A stretch of DNA of 36,751 bases from a virus. Every line of letters starts with the position of its first letter. Position 1 is the stretch's first letter. Below the pieces are notes generated by a model. That model was not told the origin of the DNA and searched no databases. It saw nothing but the letters and a program-made list of their open reading frames with translations. The position numbers and the translations under genes are program-made. Shown here one piece after another: positions 16,776 to 28,149 of this stretch. Location of the stretch: positions 1 to 36,751 of IMG/VR virus record IMGVR_UViG_3300047359_000962. The stretch is one strand, 5' to 3'.

Positions 16776-19700
16776 ATGACTGATTATACTAATAAAGTTT
16801 TTCGCGAAACATACCGAGACTTCTATGATAAGGAAGACGGGTATCATCGTGTATTGTACAATTCAGGTCGCGCACTACAAGCGCGAGAGTTAACAGAATC
16901 TCAAAGAATCATTCATGAAGAGATTGCGCGGTTTGGTCAAAACATCTTCAAAGAAGGTGCAATGGTCAATCCAGGTGGCGCGACCGTTGATAATGGTTTA
17001 GAGTACATTCGACTCACCGCAGAAAGTACTTACGATGAATCCCTTATCGGCGTAGAACTAACTAACGGCTCTGTACAATTCAAGATTTTAGAGATGTACA
17101 ATATAGAGGGTGAAGATCCTATTACGTTGTATGTCCAATACACAAATACTCTTAATGATGTTGATACAACGACAGCCCCCAGAGTTTCTTCTGGTGATAC
17201 GCTGGTTCGTGTTGTGGGAGCAACTACTCCCACTATGGTCGTTGCGGCAGATAAACCTGTTGTAGAAAATGGTGTGACCGTGAAGGTCATCCCAGGATCT
17301 GGTAAAGCAACAAAAGCATACTTTGCCTCGGGTGATTTCTTTGTACAGGGTCACTTCGTTTATCTAAGCGGTGGCAGTGCATTTATTGACAAGTATAGTG
17401 GCGTTCCTACAGTAGACTTTGGGTTTCGTGTCGAAGAGAATATCATCACAGAAAGCGAAGATGAAAACTTACACGACAATCAAGGTGAGGTTCCTAATCT
17501 AACATCTCCTGGCGCGCACCGATATCAAATCAGACTCGTACCTAGCGTTCTTGATGAATCAAGTAATAATTTTGTATTCGTTGCACGTATTGTCGACGGC
17601 GTCATTACTCGCGAAGTGAGTTCTTTCGATGCATATAATCGTATCAACGATCTACTGGCGATTCGTACAAAAGAAGAGTCGGGCGATTATGTTGTCGAAG
17701 ACTTCAAAGCAATCTTTGAAGATATAGATGACGACGAAACAAATCTAAACCTAGACGTGACAGAGGGTGTCGCGTACGTAGACGGTTATCGTTTGGAGGT
17801 GGGTACTACTGACATCACCGTACCGAAAGCGCGTGATACGCGAACACAAGAGCTAGAAGCAGTACCTGCAGTATACGGTAACTGGGTGTACATTGACCCA
17901 GATCGAACACAGGGTTTCGGCCGTCTAAATGTATTCGGCGGTGTTAACTTAGTTGACATCAACGATGTTGTTATAGGATCTGCACACATTCGTGGCATTC
18001 AACCAGACCAAGTAGGTTATAGACTATATCTTTTTGATATCAAGATGAATCTTGTTAATCCAGGAGACATCACTTCAAATATTCGACATTCGTTTTCAAA
18101 AGTTACGAAACTTGTTGATGAGTCTAATGGTAATGTAATGCCTCTAAGACCTTTGACCTTTGATACAGATCCGGATCAAACGCCTCTTACCTTTGACACT
18201 ACATTGTATGGCACATCTAACAACGATCTGTTGTTCGCGCTTCCATATAAGTCGCCGTCAAAACTTAGTATTCAGAACGCTTCTTATACTGCTCAAACGT
18301 TTATTTTTGCGAGAACTCCTACAAATGGAGAAATACAAATTAATGACGGGGTTGAAGAAAATCAATGGGTTATTGCAGAATCAGGCGGACCTATTCTAAA
18401 CGGCGAAACCCTCAAAGACAAAATTGTCACACTTTCAAACGGCATATACGTAATCACGGGCCTCGATGACGCGAAGGCATATGATATCGCATACTTCAAA
18501 CAAGAATCTATAAGTCCTAAGACTAAAACTGTTACGACCAATGTAATTAGTTTATCCCTATCAGAATCAGGTATAGAGACCATCGGTCTAGGTGTTGTTG
18601 ATGGCATATCTCTTGATGAAGTGAAGATCAGAGAGAATTCGACAACCCTTTGGACAGACGCGGAAGACATTACACACCAATTTACTTTAGATGGCGGTCA
18701 GCGAGACAACTATTATGGTCTCGCACAAATAATGTTGAAGAGTGGGTATACTTTACCTTCGGACGGTGAACAGGTACAGGTAACTTTCACATACTATGAT
18801 CGGATAGGTGGCGGTAAGTTCTTCGCTGCAAGCTCATATCAAGATGTAGATTATGAAGACATCCCTAGTCATACAACTTTAAGTACTGGAGAGACTGTCT
18901 CTTTACGCGATGTGTTAGACTTTAGGCCAGACCGAAACTCTACTAGTCCTTATGACTTTACTGTTTCTGAGTTACCACAGAATGCTTCATCAATTATAAT
19001 CAATGAACTAGACTACTACATGCCACGTACAGACGTTCTTGTAGTGAATGCTACAGACAGTCGTGGAGATATAGGATTTGGTGAGTTACAAGTCGTTCGT
19101 GGTCAACCTGCAATCGATCCTCGTGAACCAGAAGTCCCTGCAGGATCATTAGCATTATACAAGTTCACATTGAACGCATACACATTCGACCGTTCAGATG
19201 TAATCAGCACATATATACCTAACCGCCGATTCACGATGAAAGACATCTCTAAATTGTCTGATCGTGTAGAGACCTTGTACGAATTGACCGCATTGAGTTT
19301 CCTTGAGACTAATACGAATGTGCTTTCGGTGCTTGATGCGAACGGTAACAACCGTACAAAGGCAGGGTTCATCGCGGATAATTTCAGCACGCTAAACTTC
19401 TGTGATGTGCATAATCCAGCATATCGTGCGTCGGTGGACCCAGAAGGTCTACTAAGACCATCGTTCGTTGAGAATTCTGTGCGATTGATGTATAATGCAT
19501 CTAATACAGATAATGTTATATCTAAGAAAGGCGATCTTGTCACTCTTCCACATACAGACGAAACTTTCGTCTCTCAGACACTAGCGACTGGAACTGATAA
19601 CATCAACCCGTTTGCGGTAATCACTTCAAACGGACACATGACGTTATCGCCTTCATCTGACGAATGGGTAGAAGTGAAGCGACTTCCAGATATCATGCAA

Positions 19701-22355
19701 AATGTGGTACGTCGTATCAACACATACCTACCAACATTCTTCAGTCGACCTAATAATAGAATTAGATCTAAGGTTACTGAAAAAACAATTCAAGAATTTA
19801 TTGGCGAACGCATCTTAGACGTTGAAATTATTCCGTTCATGCGTTCACGTAAGATTAGTTTCCGTGTTCAAGGTCTACGACCTAATACAAGGCTCTTTGC
19901 TTATTTTGGAAACAAGAGTGTATCTGATTGGGTGCGACCAGAGTCTACTTACGTAAACTTCTCAGACGACCCTACTGAGTACGGTAACGAATATGCGAAC
20001 GCAACTTCGTACCCACCTGCACTAGGCGGCAAGGGAGATCTAGTAACAGATAGTAAAGGCGAGTTGATCGGTTCGTTCTTCCTGCCTAACACTCCGGATA
20101 TTGCTTTCCGCACAGGTCGTCAAGAATTCAAACTGCTTGACATTAGTGTAAATGATGAAGAAGAATCAACCACTATTAGTCGCGCGGGATACACTTCGGT
20201 AGGAACCATCGAGACAGTACAACGTACTATGCGTACAACACGTATTGTAGAAACAACTTACTGGCGTGATCCACTTGCGCAGACTTTCTTCGTCGATCAA
20301 GTAGAAAACCCCAATGGAATCTTTATTACTAAAGCGCATGTTTATGTTGAGAGTAAAGATTCTGTTATTCCTATGCAGGTTCAGATTCGAGCAGTAGAAA
20401 ATGGACTTCCTACTAACCGTATTGTTCCAGGATCGGTAAAGTTTGTCAATTCTGAAGATGTTACAGTAACACCTTTAGCAGACGCACAAGAACAAGGCAT
20501 AGATTATCTCTCTGGAAGAGGAACAGAAGTTGTATTTGATGAACCAATTTACTTGACTTCTGGTGAAGAGTATGCTATAGTGTTACTTGCTGAGTCTGTA
20601 GACTACAACGTATATACTGCTCAGACCTATGAGTTTGTCGTAGGACCTGACAATGACCGTCGTGTAAACCGACAGCCTACATTGGGTTCGCTATTCCTTT
20701 CACAGAACGGATCAACATGGACACCAGATCAAACTAAGGACTTGATGTTCAAACTAGATCGTGCGGAGTTTACTTCTTCTGGTGTACTACACCTAGAGAA
20801 CGCAGAATTGCCTAAAGTGACTTTGATTCAAAGTCCGTTTGAGACTACTGCAGATGAAGAAAGGTCAAATAAAGTAAATGTTCGGCATCAAGGTCACGGG
20901 TTTAGTCACGGGGACACAGTCGTTTTCTCTGACGTATCAAGTGATGTTGGAGGCGTTGGAGCAGATGTCCTGAATGGCGCTTTTGTGTTAGAGCACCCTA
21001 CATGGGAAGGGTATACTATCACAATACCTTCGAACGCTGAACGTTCGGCGCAGGGCGGAGGTAACAATGTTACTGCAACGCAACAAGTAGTATATGACCA
21101 GTATATTCCGCAAGTGCAGTCATTTACACCTAACATGACAAGCATTCAATCTACCGTGAAGAAATCTAAGGCGAAATCATATGGCGCGGGAGCTGCTGGA
21201 CGCACGTTTGAAAGGCATCCATACTCAGCAGACCCACAGCCGCCTAGAACACAAACTGTATCGTTGAATGATCTAAATGTCAATACTAACCCAAACGTTG
21301 TCGCTACTTCAGATAACGGTAGTGCCAAGTCTTTAGAGTTTGTATTGAATATGGCAACCAGTGACCCTAAAGTTTCTCCTGTAGTAGATCTACAAAGAGT
21401 TTCGATGGTCACCCTAGAAAATGTTATTGACGCGGGCAATGCAACTCAACACATTACAACACCTGTGATTATTGATGAGTTGTCAGAAGGTCTGAAGATT
21501 ATCTTCGCAGCGAACCGAGCACGTGGCGCAGAGTTTGAAGTCTACGCACGTACATCTCTGGATGAAAATGAGTTTGCAGACGCATGGTGGTACAGAATTG
21601 AAATTGACACACCAATGCCTACAGATGAGAATCCAGACATTTTCCGAGACTATGAGTACACACTAGACTCAGAACCATTTACTGTATTCCAAGTCATGAT
21701 TGTAATGAAGTCTGATAATTCATCTAAGTCTCCTATGATTACAGACCTTCGTGCGATCTCTTTGATCACTGCGAGTGGACTACAGAAAACAGGACAACAA
21801 GTAGATCTGGACCTAAATCCTGTAGATACACCTGCGCCAAGTCCTGAACCTGAACCTCAACCTGAGCCAGAACCTGAGCCAGAACCAGAACCAGAACCAG
21901 AACCTCAACCTGAGCCAGAACCAGAACCCGAGCCAGAACCGGAGCCAGAACCAGAGCCAGAACCGGAGCCTGAACCTGAGCCAGAACCTCAACCTCAGTA
22001 TGGCGAATATTACAGAGGGCAAGATGAACCTGAGTACTATTACGCTATGATAGACGCTCAAGGAAACGGCGATATTGGATTCGTTCCTCTTATTATGTGG
22101 AATGGCAATGAGGTGCCTTATGACAATTCACAATTGGAAAAGGAGGGCACTGTGATTCAAAATGGATTCTTGACTGGTACTGATGGAATGGTCTATTTGA
22201 GGGGATTCAACGAATCGTCTGGTTATATAAATGATACACAATACTTTTTCTATAGAATATTTCAAATAGATCCTGATGTTTTTGAAAACATCGACTTAGG
22301 TGATCTACAACAAATAGGGAATGTGCAGATAGACCTTTCAAACCTTTTACTGTAG
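16776..22355 (+). CDS. Giant DUF4815-type virion structural protein with C-terminal adhesin module
   Basis: This 1859-residue protein begins with a DUF4815-type region ([40 protein letters not shown], about residues 22-63) known from large structural proteins of cyanophage-like myoviruses. The body is beta-rich with no enzyme motif. At about residues 1366-1430 is an '[15 protein letters not shown]' to 'LNGAFVLEH' module, a kind that recurs in marine phage structural proteins. Residues about 1686-1741 are a PEPEPQ linker, and 1742-1832 a WN/YLRG module ([21 protein letters not shown]) like those of the 473-aa protein. The final [20 protein letters not shown] is a short tail. The RBS AGGATA precedes the start, 8 bases after gp8. 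Its role is probably baseplate periphery or fibre attachment, inferred from family and position. Confidence 0.75.
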   Translation: MTDYTNKVFRETYRDFYDKEDGYHRVLYNSGRALQARELTESQRIIHEEIARFGQNIFKEGAMVNPGGATVDNGLEYIRLTAESTYDESLIGVELTNGSVQFKILEMYNIEGEDPITLYVQYTNTLNDVDTTTAPRVSSGDTLVRVVGATTPTMVVAADKPVVENGVTVKVIPGSGKATKAYFASGDFFVQGHFVYLSGGSAFIDKYSGVPTVDFGFRVEENIITESEDENLHDNQGEVPNLTSPGAHRYQIRLVPSVLDESSNNFVFVARIVDGVITREVSSFDAYNRINDLLAIRTKEESGDYVVEDFKAIFEDIDDDETNLNLDVTEGVAYVDGYRLEVGTTDITVPKARDTRTQELEAVPAVYGNWVYIDPDRTQGFGRLNVFGGVNLVDINDVVIGSAHIRGIQPDQVGYRLYLFDIKMNLVNPGDITSNIRHSFSKVTKLVDESNGNVMPLRPLTFDTDPDQTPLTFDTTLYGTSNNDLLFALPYKSPSKLSIQNASYTAQTFIFARTPTNGEIQINDGVEENQWVIAESGGPILNGETLKDKIVTLSNGIYVITGLDDAKAYDIAYFKQESISPKTKTVTTNVISLSLSESGIETIGLGVVDGISLDEVKIRENSTTLWTDAEDITHQFTLDGGQRDNYYGLAQIMLKSGYTLPSDGEQVQVTFTYYDRIGGGKFFAASSYQDVDYEDIPSHTTLSTGETVSLRDVLDFRPDRNSTSPYDFTVSELPQNASSIIINELDYYMPRTDVLVVNATDSRGDIGFGELQVVRGQPAIDPREPEVPAGSLALYKFTLNAYTFDRSDVISTYIPNRRFTMKDISKLSDRVETLYELTALSFLETNTNVLSVLDANGNNRTKAGFIADNFSTLNFCDVHNPAYRASVDPEGLLRPSFVENSVRLMYNASNTDNVISKKGDLVTLPHTDETFVSQTLATGTDNINPFAVITSNGHMTLSPSSDEWVEVKRLPDIMQNVVRRINTYLPTFFSRPNNRIRSKVTEKTIQEFIGERILDVEIIPFMRSRKISFRVQGLRPNTRLFAYFGNKSVSDWVRPESTYVNFSDDPTEYGNEYANATSYPPALGGKGDLVTDSKGELIGSFFLPNTPDIAFRTGRQEFKLLDISVNDEEESTTISRAGYTSVGTIETVQRTMRTTRIVETTYWRDPLAQTFFVDQVENPNGIFITKAHVYVESKDSVIPMQVQIRAVENGLPTNRIVPGSVKFVNSEDVTVTPLADAQEQGIDYLSGRGTEVVFDEPIYLTSGEEYAIVLLAESVDYNVYTAQTYEFVVGPDNDRRVNRQPTLGSLFLSQNGSTWTPDQTKDLMFKLDRAEFTSSGVLHLENAELPKVTLIQSPFETTADEERSNKVNVRHQGHGFSHGDTVVFSDVSSDVGGVGADVLNGAFVLEHPTWEGYTITIPSNAERSAQGGGNNVTATQQVVYDQYIPQVQSFTPNMTSIQSTVKKSKAKSYGAGAAGRTFERHPYSADPQPPRTQTVSLNDLNVNTNPNVVATSDNGSAKSLEFVLNMATSDPKVSPVVDLQRVSMVTLENVIDAGNATQHITTPVIIDELSEGLKIIFAANRARGAEFEVYARTSLDENEFADAWWYRIEIDTPMPTDENPDIFRDYEYTLDSEPFTVFQVMIVMKSDNSSKSPMITDLRAISLITASGLQKTGQQVDLDLNPVDTPAPSPEPEPQPEPEPEPEPEPEPEPQPEPEPEPEPEPEPEPEPEPEPEPEPEPQPQYGEYYRGQDEPEYYYAMIDAQGNGDIGFVPLIMWNGNEVPYDNSQLEKEGTVIQNGFLTGTDGMVYLRGFNESSGYINDTQYFFYRIFQIDPDVFENIDLGDLQQIGNVQIDLSNLLL
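21831..21998 (+). repeat. Pro-Glu (PEPEPQ) linker repeat in the giant protein
   Basis: About 56 codons of alternating Pro with Glu or Gln, in CCA/CCT/GAA/GAG/CAA codons with a 6-base period, join the body of the DUF4815-type protein to its terminal WN/YLRG module. It is the same type of linker as in the 473-aa protein. Confidence 0.9.
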
Positions 22356-22359
22356 ATTG

Positions 22360-22599
22360 ATGATTATGAATAAGCATTTAAAGGTCAAAGGTCATAACAA
22401 TCTAGTGCGAGATAGCCGTACTGGTGCCATACTAAATACTAACAAATCCGAAATACAAAACGCGAGGAACCAAAGCAGAGTACAACGAGAGAGGCAAGAT
22501 CACATCAACTCCCTTACAGAAGAAGTAAAGGGGTTGAAAGATGACATGCGACAAATCAAAGAACTGCTTATGGGTTTATCAGGGGAAGTGAATGAGTAA
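22360..22599 (+). CDS. Small conserved phage protein, coiled-coil C-terminus
   Basis: This protein of about 77-79 residues has an N-terminal motif, HLKVKGHNNLVRDSRTGAIL followed by NTNKSEIQNARNQ, that I recall from small proteins in the structural region of T4-like marine phages. The second half is a short coiled coil (HINSLTEEVKGLKDDMRQIK, ELLMGLSGEV). The start could be ATG at 22360 or ATG at 22366; the latter puts the conserved KHLKVKGH closest to the N-terminus, and no strong RBS decides it. Its stop lies 8 bases into the next gene, whose RBS (AGGGGAAG) is inside this ORF. A role as structural adaptor is a guess. Confidence 0.7.
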   Translation: MIMNKHLKVKGHNNLVRDSRTGAILNTNKSEIQNARNQSRVQRERQDHINSLTEEVKGLKDDMRQIKELLMGLSGEVNE

Positions 22600-25500
22600 C
22601 ATAAAAACCATTAATCTTGCAGATCATATTAATTCTGCTATCGATAAGATCAATGAAAACTTCGTTGAGGTTATGGCTAATGCTGGTCTGACTGAGGCAG
22701 AAGTTATTGCCCTTATATTGTCTGAAATCGGTAAGATTAATGATGATACGGGATTTACTGAGGCTGAAATTCGTGCATTCCTCGCGTCTACTACATTAGA
22801 CCTTGGTAGCAACAAGATTCTATACAGCAATGTATTTCCTACTGAGGCAGACCTACCGGACGCTTCTGCTTATCATGGTATGTTCGCGCATGTTCATGCC
22901 ACTGGTGCTGCATACTTTGCGCACGGTGGACAATGGGTCGAACTTGCGAACAAGAGTGATGTGGGTAGTGGTGGCGCGACATCCCTTGACGAACTATCAG
23001 ATGTAGAATTTACGACTCTTGCTACGGGCGAAGTTTTGAAGTGGGACGGCGTCAGATGGACTAATAAAACAGATAATAATACTGGTGGCGGTGGTTCTGG
23101 GTCATCAACCTTTCACGCAACTGTCTACACAAGATCTGAAACAAATCCTAATCAACCTACTGGTGGGTCATATGATTTTGCTGCAAACGACAATCAAGGT
23201 CTATTGACTCCTCCTCCAGCAACTGACGTTACTTGGTATGAAAACTTACCCGCCGCAGTAAGTGGGGATCCTTCTAAAGTATGGGCGTGTAATTATAGGT
23301 TTGTAGACATACAGTCAGATACAGATTTAATTTCCGGTGGACAGTGGTCTATCCCTTATCTTATTGGTGGAACACCAGTAGATAATAGCGGTCAAGATCA
23401 GTATGCCCAGTTATTAGCATACAAGAGATCATCAACAACGTTGTCCAGCGGCGATCAACCTTCGGCAGATGATGGTGATGACGTAGGTTCTTTCAACTTT
23501 GATACTCGCGAATATTCTGCCCCCGACGGGTGGAAAGAAACTCCATATGGCAGCGTTAACGATGGCCAACTATATGTGATAGGTGGTATTTCCTCTGATG
23601 CTGACGGCCGTATAGATACGTCAATTTTATGGTCTGATCCATTAATCGCAACAACCGGTCTTAACGGAACTTCGGTCACAGAAATCTCACTCTACAAAAT
23701 GGTAGAGCGTCCAGATGGTTGGGAACCTTCGGACGGGTTAAATCCACCTGACAAACCAGAGGCAACAGGAACTCTAAACTTTGGCGACAATACATTTACT
23801 CGCGGCGATAGTGACTCATGGTTCTCTTCGCTAAACGCAGTTTATGCTTGGGGGGAGAGTCAAGATCCGAAAATAAGAGGAGACATTTGGTCGTCAACAT
23901 ATAGTTTCCTTATCGAAGGTGACACGGGTACGGCAAGTGTTGAAGATCCCCCAGGATGGAGTGAACCAGTACCAGAAATTCTTCAGTCAAGGTCAACATA
24001 TAGAGCATCGCTTTATATGCGCAAGTCTAGGACATATGATACGAACGGTAATATTGTACCACCAGCTGCGATTGACTCGGGCAACAGCGTCGTATATAGT
24101 TTTACCTCTAATGAATTTATCAAGACTGCTAGTGGAAACGTTTCGGGCGCTAGTTCTACGGGTCTCTGGTATGAAGAACCACCAGCATTAGATCTAGATG
24201 ACCCTAAAGATTTGTGGGAAGTCTCGACTGTAGCTTCCTTAGCAGGATGGTATGGCGTTGATGGGTCGTTAACTTTTACAGATCCTAAGTTATCTGTAAA
24301 CTACGCGATCGATGCTGAAAATGGTTATAGTTTCCTTCAGTTGAATCTTTACAAGTGGTCTACGGCTGACTCATTGACTGAGCCTGCTAACGATTATGCG
24401 AAGTTCAACTTTACAAATAAAAAACTAATATTACCAACTGTTGGTAGTGATGATGACTTGGGGTGGTCACAAGTAATACTTGATAACCCAGATGAAAACA
24501 ATGAAAATTACAAATTATATGTGACGACGGGTGTTGCGTCAACTCAACCCCCTGCTAATTCAGGAAGCGACGAACCACTTACAGAAGATAATGATATTAG
24601 CTGGTCTATTCCAGACCAAACTACCGCTGGTGGTGCGGGTCGTGATGGACGATCAACATATCTCGTAAGAATTGTTAAGAAGCACGTGGTCACTGAAGAT
24701 GCTTCAGAACCAGATACTCCAGTAGGTGGTTTAGTAAACTTCGGTCAGAATCCTGTTGATCCAGCATCAGAAGATCCTGTGATCGACACACAATTACTAA
24801 ACACATATTATCTAGATGTTAATAACCAAATCCCAGGCAACTCTGTCGTTCCTCCTAAAGGGTGGTGGGATCATGTAAGCGAAATTCCTCCTAGTGAAAC
24901 AGGCACCATATTCGAAAGTGAAATGACTTTCGCGATTAATGGTGATACTGGAATAGATCTGGGCGGCGAGGGTTGGTGTGATCCTTACTTAGATCACAAT
25001 AATGGCGAAGACGGATACTCGTCTTTCTCCGGCCAGATTTTTATAAGATCACCTGAACAACCAAACAAGCCTATAGGAGGATCATATAGTTTCGATAGTG
25101 ATGTAATGTCTAGTCTTCCGTCAGGATCTTATGGGACAGGAGATGATAGTGTTGATTTAGGAAATTGGACAGAAGACGCGCCAGCATCTAATTCAGCTGG
25201 CGATTCTCTATGGATGTCTCGCACTACCGCAACAAGTAAAGATCTTGCTGGCGACGATACAGACTTGACTTGGACTATTCCTGTAAAGATATCAACAGAC
25301 GGTAGTTCAGCAATCGTCTTAGACCTTACTAATGAGAATCATTCGATCACTGCCCAGAATGATGGTACACTATACAATAATTCTTTGGTAGGTGCTTCAA
25401 CTAAACTTCAAGCATTCTTAGGCGATACTGCTATACCTCTGACAGCATCTCAAGTAAATGTAAGCATTATTGGTGACGTTGTATCAAATGACGCCAGTGA

Positions 25501-26638
25501 TGGCGGCGTGCAGTGGGAAGAAGAGTGGGGAGAAGATGGACTACTAACAACGACGATTACTCTTGTCGGTAAAAATGTAGATGAAGTTGCATTGTTGTTC
25601 AGTGTACCTTCACTAAACAAATCTACTGTGTTTAGTCTTACAAAAGTCAAAGCAGGTCCAAACGGAGAACCGCCAACAGTTTATCGATTAGTGCTCAGCG
25701 CTAGTGTCGTTAGAGCAAATTCTACTAAAACGGAATATACTCCAGATACGATCACCGCTACGGTTATGAAGTATACAGGTGGGATGCCGCCTGTAGCTGC
25801 GAATCAGACCGATGGAACTACTATCAAAAGGTATCGTAACGAGGATTCGACTCTTTCCGATCAATCGGATAGTGGGGCATTATCGTATACAATTTCTAAT
25901 GGCACGACAGAAAGTTTGTTCCAGTTATACGTGGGTGACACCAAAGTCGACGAAGAAACCGTCCCAGTAGTTATTGAACAAGCAGACCCAGGCGACATAA
26001 CGGTAAATATTCCTAGAACGGAAACTGGATATCTATATTACTTAGAGTCATCAACAGGCGCTCCAACCCCCACTCCGTCAGCAACTAGATTCACTTTCAC
26101 TGAATTTGTAGATTCAGCAGATACTGTGGTCGATGGGTATTTTACTGGACTTTCTCCTACATATAGTGGAACATCTAACCCGAAGTGGTCGATTTCCCCT
26201 GTGGGCACAAATTTGTCTGGTGATAACTGGGCCGTTAAGTTCATAGCAAACGAGTCCGTTGATGATAGTAGCGGAAACCTCCTTGGATACTCAGAAGGTT
26301 CTGATCTAATGTTTAGCCCTCCCTTCCAATCATATAGTTTTGATGGGTTGGTTACGTTTGAGAATACTAATAACATTTTCACTGAAGATTCTGATAATCG
26401 GACTGTAATTGACGGAGGGAAGATTCTCACCAACTCAATTACGGCCGATCAGATCGACACATCAACACTCTCTATTACGCCCGACTGGAACGCCCTTGAC
26501 GCGCAATCGACGGGTTCTGCTGCGGGCGAAAAGGTAGAGATAACTTCGAAGGGAATGAAAGTCTATTCTGGGTTGGACAGTGACGGCGATTCTATTTTAC
26601 GTGTACAATTAGGCGACCTGAGTGATTTACCGTCATGA
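22592..26638 (+). CDS. Giant modular tail fibre/tip-like protein with seven fibre modules
   Basis: This 1348-residue protein has an N-terminal fibre element (INSAIDKINENFVEV), a second fibre-like segment (LDELSDVEFTTLATGEVLKW, about 132-151), a glycine-rich hinge, then seven tandem ~90-120-residue modules at about 173-260, 271-358, 362-463, 468-572, 580-685, 688-806 and 810-904. Each starts with an aromatic/LY-x-(R/K) strand (LLAYKRS, ISLYKMV, ASLYMRKSR, LNLYKWS) and ends with W-S-x-P then G. Next comes an LTNENHS domain (about 907-1027), further beta domains, and a J-type C-terminus (TVIDGGKILTNSITADQIDT). It contains in one chain nearly all the parts that the three ORFs at 10900-15357 carry separately. 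The RBS AGGGGAAG at 22581 fixes the start. It probably acts as a fibre or tip component. Confidence 0.68.
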   Translation: MSNIKTINLADHINSAIDKINENFVEVMANAGLTEAEVIALILSEIGKINDDTGFTEAEIRAFLASTTLDLGSNKILYSNVFPTEADLPDASAYHGMFAHVHATGAAYFAHGGQWVELANKSDVGSGGATSLDELSDVEFTTLATGEVLKWDGVRWTNKTDNNTGGGGSGSSTFHATVYTRSETNPNQPTGGSYDFAANDNQGLLTPPPATDVTWYENLPAAVSGDPSKVWACNYRFVDIQSDTDLISGGQWSIPYLIGGTPVDNSGQDQYAQLLAYKRSSTTLSSGDQPSADDGDDVGSFNFDTREYSAPDGWKETPYGSVNDGQLYVIGGISSDADGRIDTSILWSDPLIATTGLNGTSVTEISLYKMVERPDGWEPSDGLNPPDKPEATGTLNFGDNTFTRGDSDSWFSSLNAVYAWGESQDPKIRGDIWSSTYSFLIEGDTGTASVEDPPGWSEPVPEILQSRSTYRASLYMRKSRTYDTNGNIVPPAAIDSGNSVVYSFTSNEFIKTASGNVSGASSTGLWYEEPPALDLDDPKDLWEVSTVASLAGWYGVDGSLTFTDPKLSVNYAIDAENGYSFLQLNLYKWSTADSLTEPANDYAKFNFTNKKLILPTVGSDDDLGWSQVILDNPDENNENYKLYVTTGVASTQPPANSGSDEPLTEDNDISWSIPDQTTAGGAGRDGRSTYLVRIVKKHVVTEDASEPDTPVGGLVNFGQNPVDPASEDPVIDTQLLNTYYLDVNNQIPGNSVVPPKGWWDHVSEIPPSETGTIFESEMTFAINGDTGIDLGGEGWCDPYLDHNNGEDGYSSFSGQIFIRSPEQPNKPIGGSYSFDSDVMSSLPSGSYGTGDDSVDLGNWTEDAPASNSAGDSLWMSRTTATSKDLAGDDTDLTWTIPVKISTDGSSAIVLDLTNENHSITAQNDGTLYNNSLVGASTKLQAFLGDTAIPLTASQVNVSIIGDVVSNDASDGGVQWEEEWGEDGLLTTTITLVGKNVDEVALLFSVPSLNKSTVFSLTKVKAGPNGEPPTVYRLVLSASVVRANSTKTEYTPDTITATVMKYTGGMPPVAANQTDGTTIKRYRNEDSTLSDQSDSGALSYTISNGTTESLFQLYVGDTKVDEETVPVVIEQADPGDITVNIPRTETGYLYYLESSTGAPTPTPSATRFTFTEFVDSADTVVDGYFTGLSPTYSGTSNPKWSISPVGTNLSGDNWAVKFIANESVDDSSGNLLGYSEGSDLMFSPPFQSYSFDGLVTFENTNNIFTEDSDNRTVIDGGKILTNSITADQIDTSTLSITPDWNALDAQSTGSAAGEKVEITSKGMKVYSGLDSDGDSILRVQLGDLSDLPS
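23108..25303 (+). repeat. Seven tandem fibre modules
   Basis: Seven protein-level repeats of roughly 90-120 residues lie within the 1348-aa protein. Shared positions are an N-terminal LY-x-(R/K/W) strand, a Pro-x-x-Pro-x-G turn, an F-x-F or Y-x-F strand, a GW or W core, and a C-terminal W-(S/T)-x-P followed by glycine. The modules are diverged, so the repeat is old rather than a recent duplication. Confidence 0.72.
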
Positions 26639-26937
26639 GTTATGGTCTATATATTTCAGACGGTAAGAATGGTGCAGTTATTACCAACTCCAATAATATA
26701 TTCAATGAGGAAGTTGATCTTGATTTATCAGACCTATCCCTTCCTTCGGGGGGTTCTCTTCCAATACAAACTGAAGGCGCTGGAAACCCAGCACTCATAG
26801 AACTTTCAATCGTTGCAAGTGGAGAAACGATTGATGACTTAACCATTACTAGAGACTTATCCACAGATACATTAACAATCACAAACACTGGAACGAGCGA
26901 CTTATCGTTTTCCGCAAAATTATTTAGGTTTCAATAG
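26635..26937 (+). CDS. Small YGL-module protein, first copy
   Basis: This 100-residue protein starts with MSYGLYISDGKNGAVI, the YGL-type N-terminal motif of small distal fibre or tip proteins in many tailed phages. The rest is serine/threonine-rich beta strand ending SFSAKLFRFQ. There is no signal peptide or catalytic motif. It overlaps the preceding stop as ATGA and its stop overlaps the next start (TAGTG), so it is translated with its neighbours. A 102-residue protein of the same type occupies the same position in the second cassette (28150). It probably forms part of a fibre tip, inferred from motif and order. Confidence 0.6.
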   Translation: MSYGLYISDGKNGAVITNSNNIFNEEVDLDLSDLSLPSGGSLPIQTEGAGNPALIELSIVASGETIDDLTITRDLSTDTLTITNTGTSDLSFSAKLFRFQ

Positions 26938-27701
26938 TGTCAAACGATTACGGTCTTACAGTTTATAATGATAACGGCGGGTTAATGTTTGACTCTCGTC
27001 GGAAAATGAACAGTTATGTTGTGACTGAAGTTTCCACGGGGAAGGGACCTGACACGTCAGGGTTTACATGGGACCCAGAAACAGGAGACCTTCTAATATC
27101 AGAAGCAGACTTCGTTTTTGTTAAGATTCCTCCTAGTTCAGAGTCTATTGTGATTTATTATAGTCCATGGCAATCTAAATTTTACTCAAGAACGATGACT
27201 ATTAATTATTCGTCAGGCACTACGTCCGCAACTTTTGGTCCAGAAACAGAGATAGATCTTGATTATTTTGTAGTAAAACATTCTAGTAAAGTTGACCTTG
27301 AAGGGGATTTTGGATTATCGATATTGAATGAAGACGGTACAAAACAGTTTGATAGTAGATCTATCAAGTTAGGTAATCATTTTAAAATTACTTCTTTTAG
27401 CCCAGCAGGGTCTGTAGACGCATGGTCTCCTGAAGATGAAGGTATAAGTTTGGGTGACAATGATGATTATTGGGAAATAAGTAAGTGGACATACGCAACA
27501 ATAGGTCCTGGATCAACTGCTATACAAGGTCTCTGGGGAGCTGGTAACGGCCCATTCGCTATAAATTATTTTTCGGTTTCAATGGGTGGGGGTGGAGAAC
27601 AACCTACTGGTGGGCTACCTAGCACCACCTCTAGCGAGACTTGGGGGTCTACAATTTATAGTACGATACTTTCAGCGGAATTAACAGGAACGGTAAATTA
27701 A
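26937..27701 (+). CDS. Double YGL-module fibre-tip-like protein
   Basis: This 254-residue protein starts with GTG, sharing its G with the preceding TAG. It has two YGL modules: residues 4-25 (DYGLTVYNDNGGLMFDSRR) and 124-145 (DFGLSILNEDGTKQFDSRSI), each followed by a beta domain. Between them is LDYFVVKHSS, matched by FDYFVVRKAS in the 1449-aa protein. The whole chain parallels residues 1-280 of that larger protein, so it looks like the short form of the same architecture. The end is a Gly/Pro/Ser-rich stretch (GGGGEQPTGGLPSTTSSE). A virion tip or adhesin role is inferred from the module and the tail chaperone gene that follows. Confidence 0.6.
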   Translation: MSNDYGLTVYNDNGGLMFDSRRKMNSYVVTEVSTGKGPDTSGFTWDPETGDLLISEADFVFVKIPPSSESIVIYYSPWQSKFYSRTMTINYSSGTTSATFGPETEIDLDYFVVKHSSKVDLEGDFGLSILNEDGTKQFDSRSIKLGNHFKITSFSPAGSVDAWSPEDEGISLGDNDDYWEISKWTYATIGPGSTAIQGLWGAGNGPFAINYFSVSMGGGGEQPTGGLPSTTSSETWGSTIYSTILSAELTGTVN

Positions 27702-27711
27702 AGAGAATAAA

Positions 27712-28140
27712 ATGATTTATTATATAGCGATCATTTCAAATAATGAAATACAAACACTGAAATTAGCTGGTGGTTCTAACCCACCAGAGGGACTACGAGA
27801 AGATGGATCAACCGTTGTTCATGTTGATTTTGTTATTTCAGATAAAAGAGAATTTATAGACACTCATTATTGGGATGGTGAGTGGAAAGAGAGAGAACCT
27901 AAGCCAAATAGATTCGCTAAGTGGTCAAACTCAGAATGGACATGGGACCCTGAAGACCTATTAAATGAACTCCGTATGCACAGAAATTCCAGATTAAGCG
28001 CCACAGATTGGACCCGTATGGACGACAATGGTTTAGATGACGATGACCGTGAAATATGGGCGATCTACCGTCAAGAACTGAGGGATATAACAAACCTATA
28101 CTCAAGCTTAGATGATGTGGTCTGGCCTGAATCGCCATAA
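27712..28140 (+). CDS. Tail (fibre) assembly chaperone, PF16778-type, first copy
   Basis: The C-terminus of this 142-residue protein has the clear tail-assembly-chaperone pattern: DLLNELRMHRNSRLSATDWT, R-x-x-D, then EIWAIYRQELRDITN and VVWPESP. In that family the block 'RN-x-x-L-x-x-TDWT ... W-x-x-YRQ-x-LRD ... V-x-WP' is conserved. The N-terminal half is a small beta domain (YYIAIISNNEIQTLKL). Such proteins help fold or assemble tail-fibre proteins and are coded next to them. The RBS AAAGAGAA precedes the ATG. A second member lies at 32856, also after a YGL-module gene. Confidence 0.82.
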   Translation: MIYYIAIISNNEIQTLKLAGGSNPPEGLREDGSTVVHVDFVISDKREFIDTHYWDGEWKEREPKPNRFAKWSNSEWTWDPEDLLNELRMHRNSRLSATDWTRMDDNGLDDDDREIWAIYRQELRDITNLYSSLDDVVWPESP

Positions 28141-28149
28141 GGAATCGTC

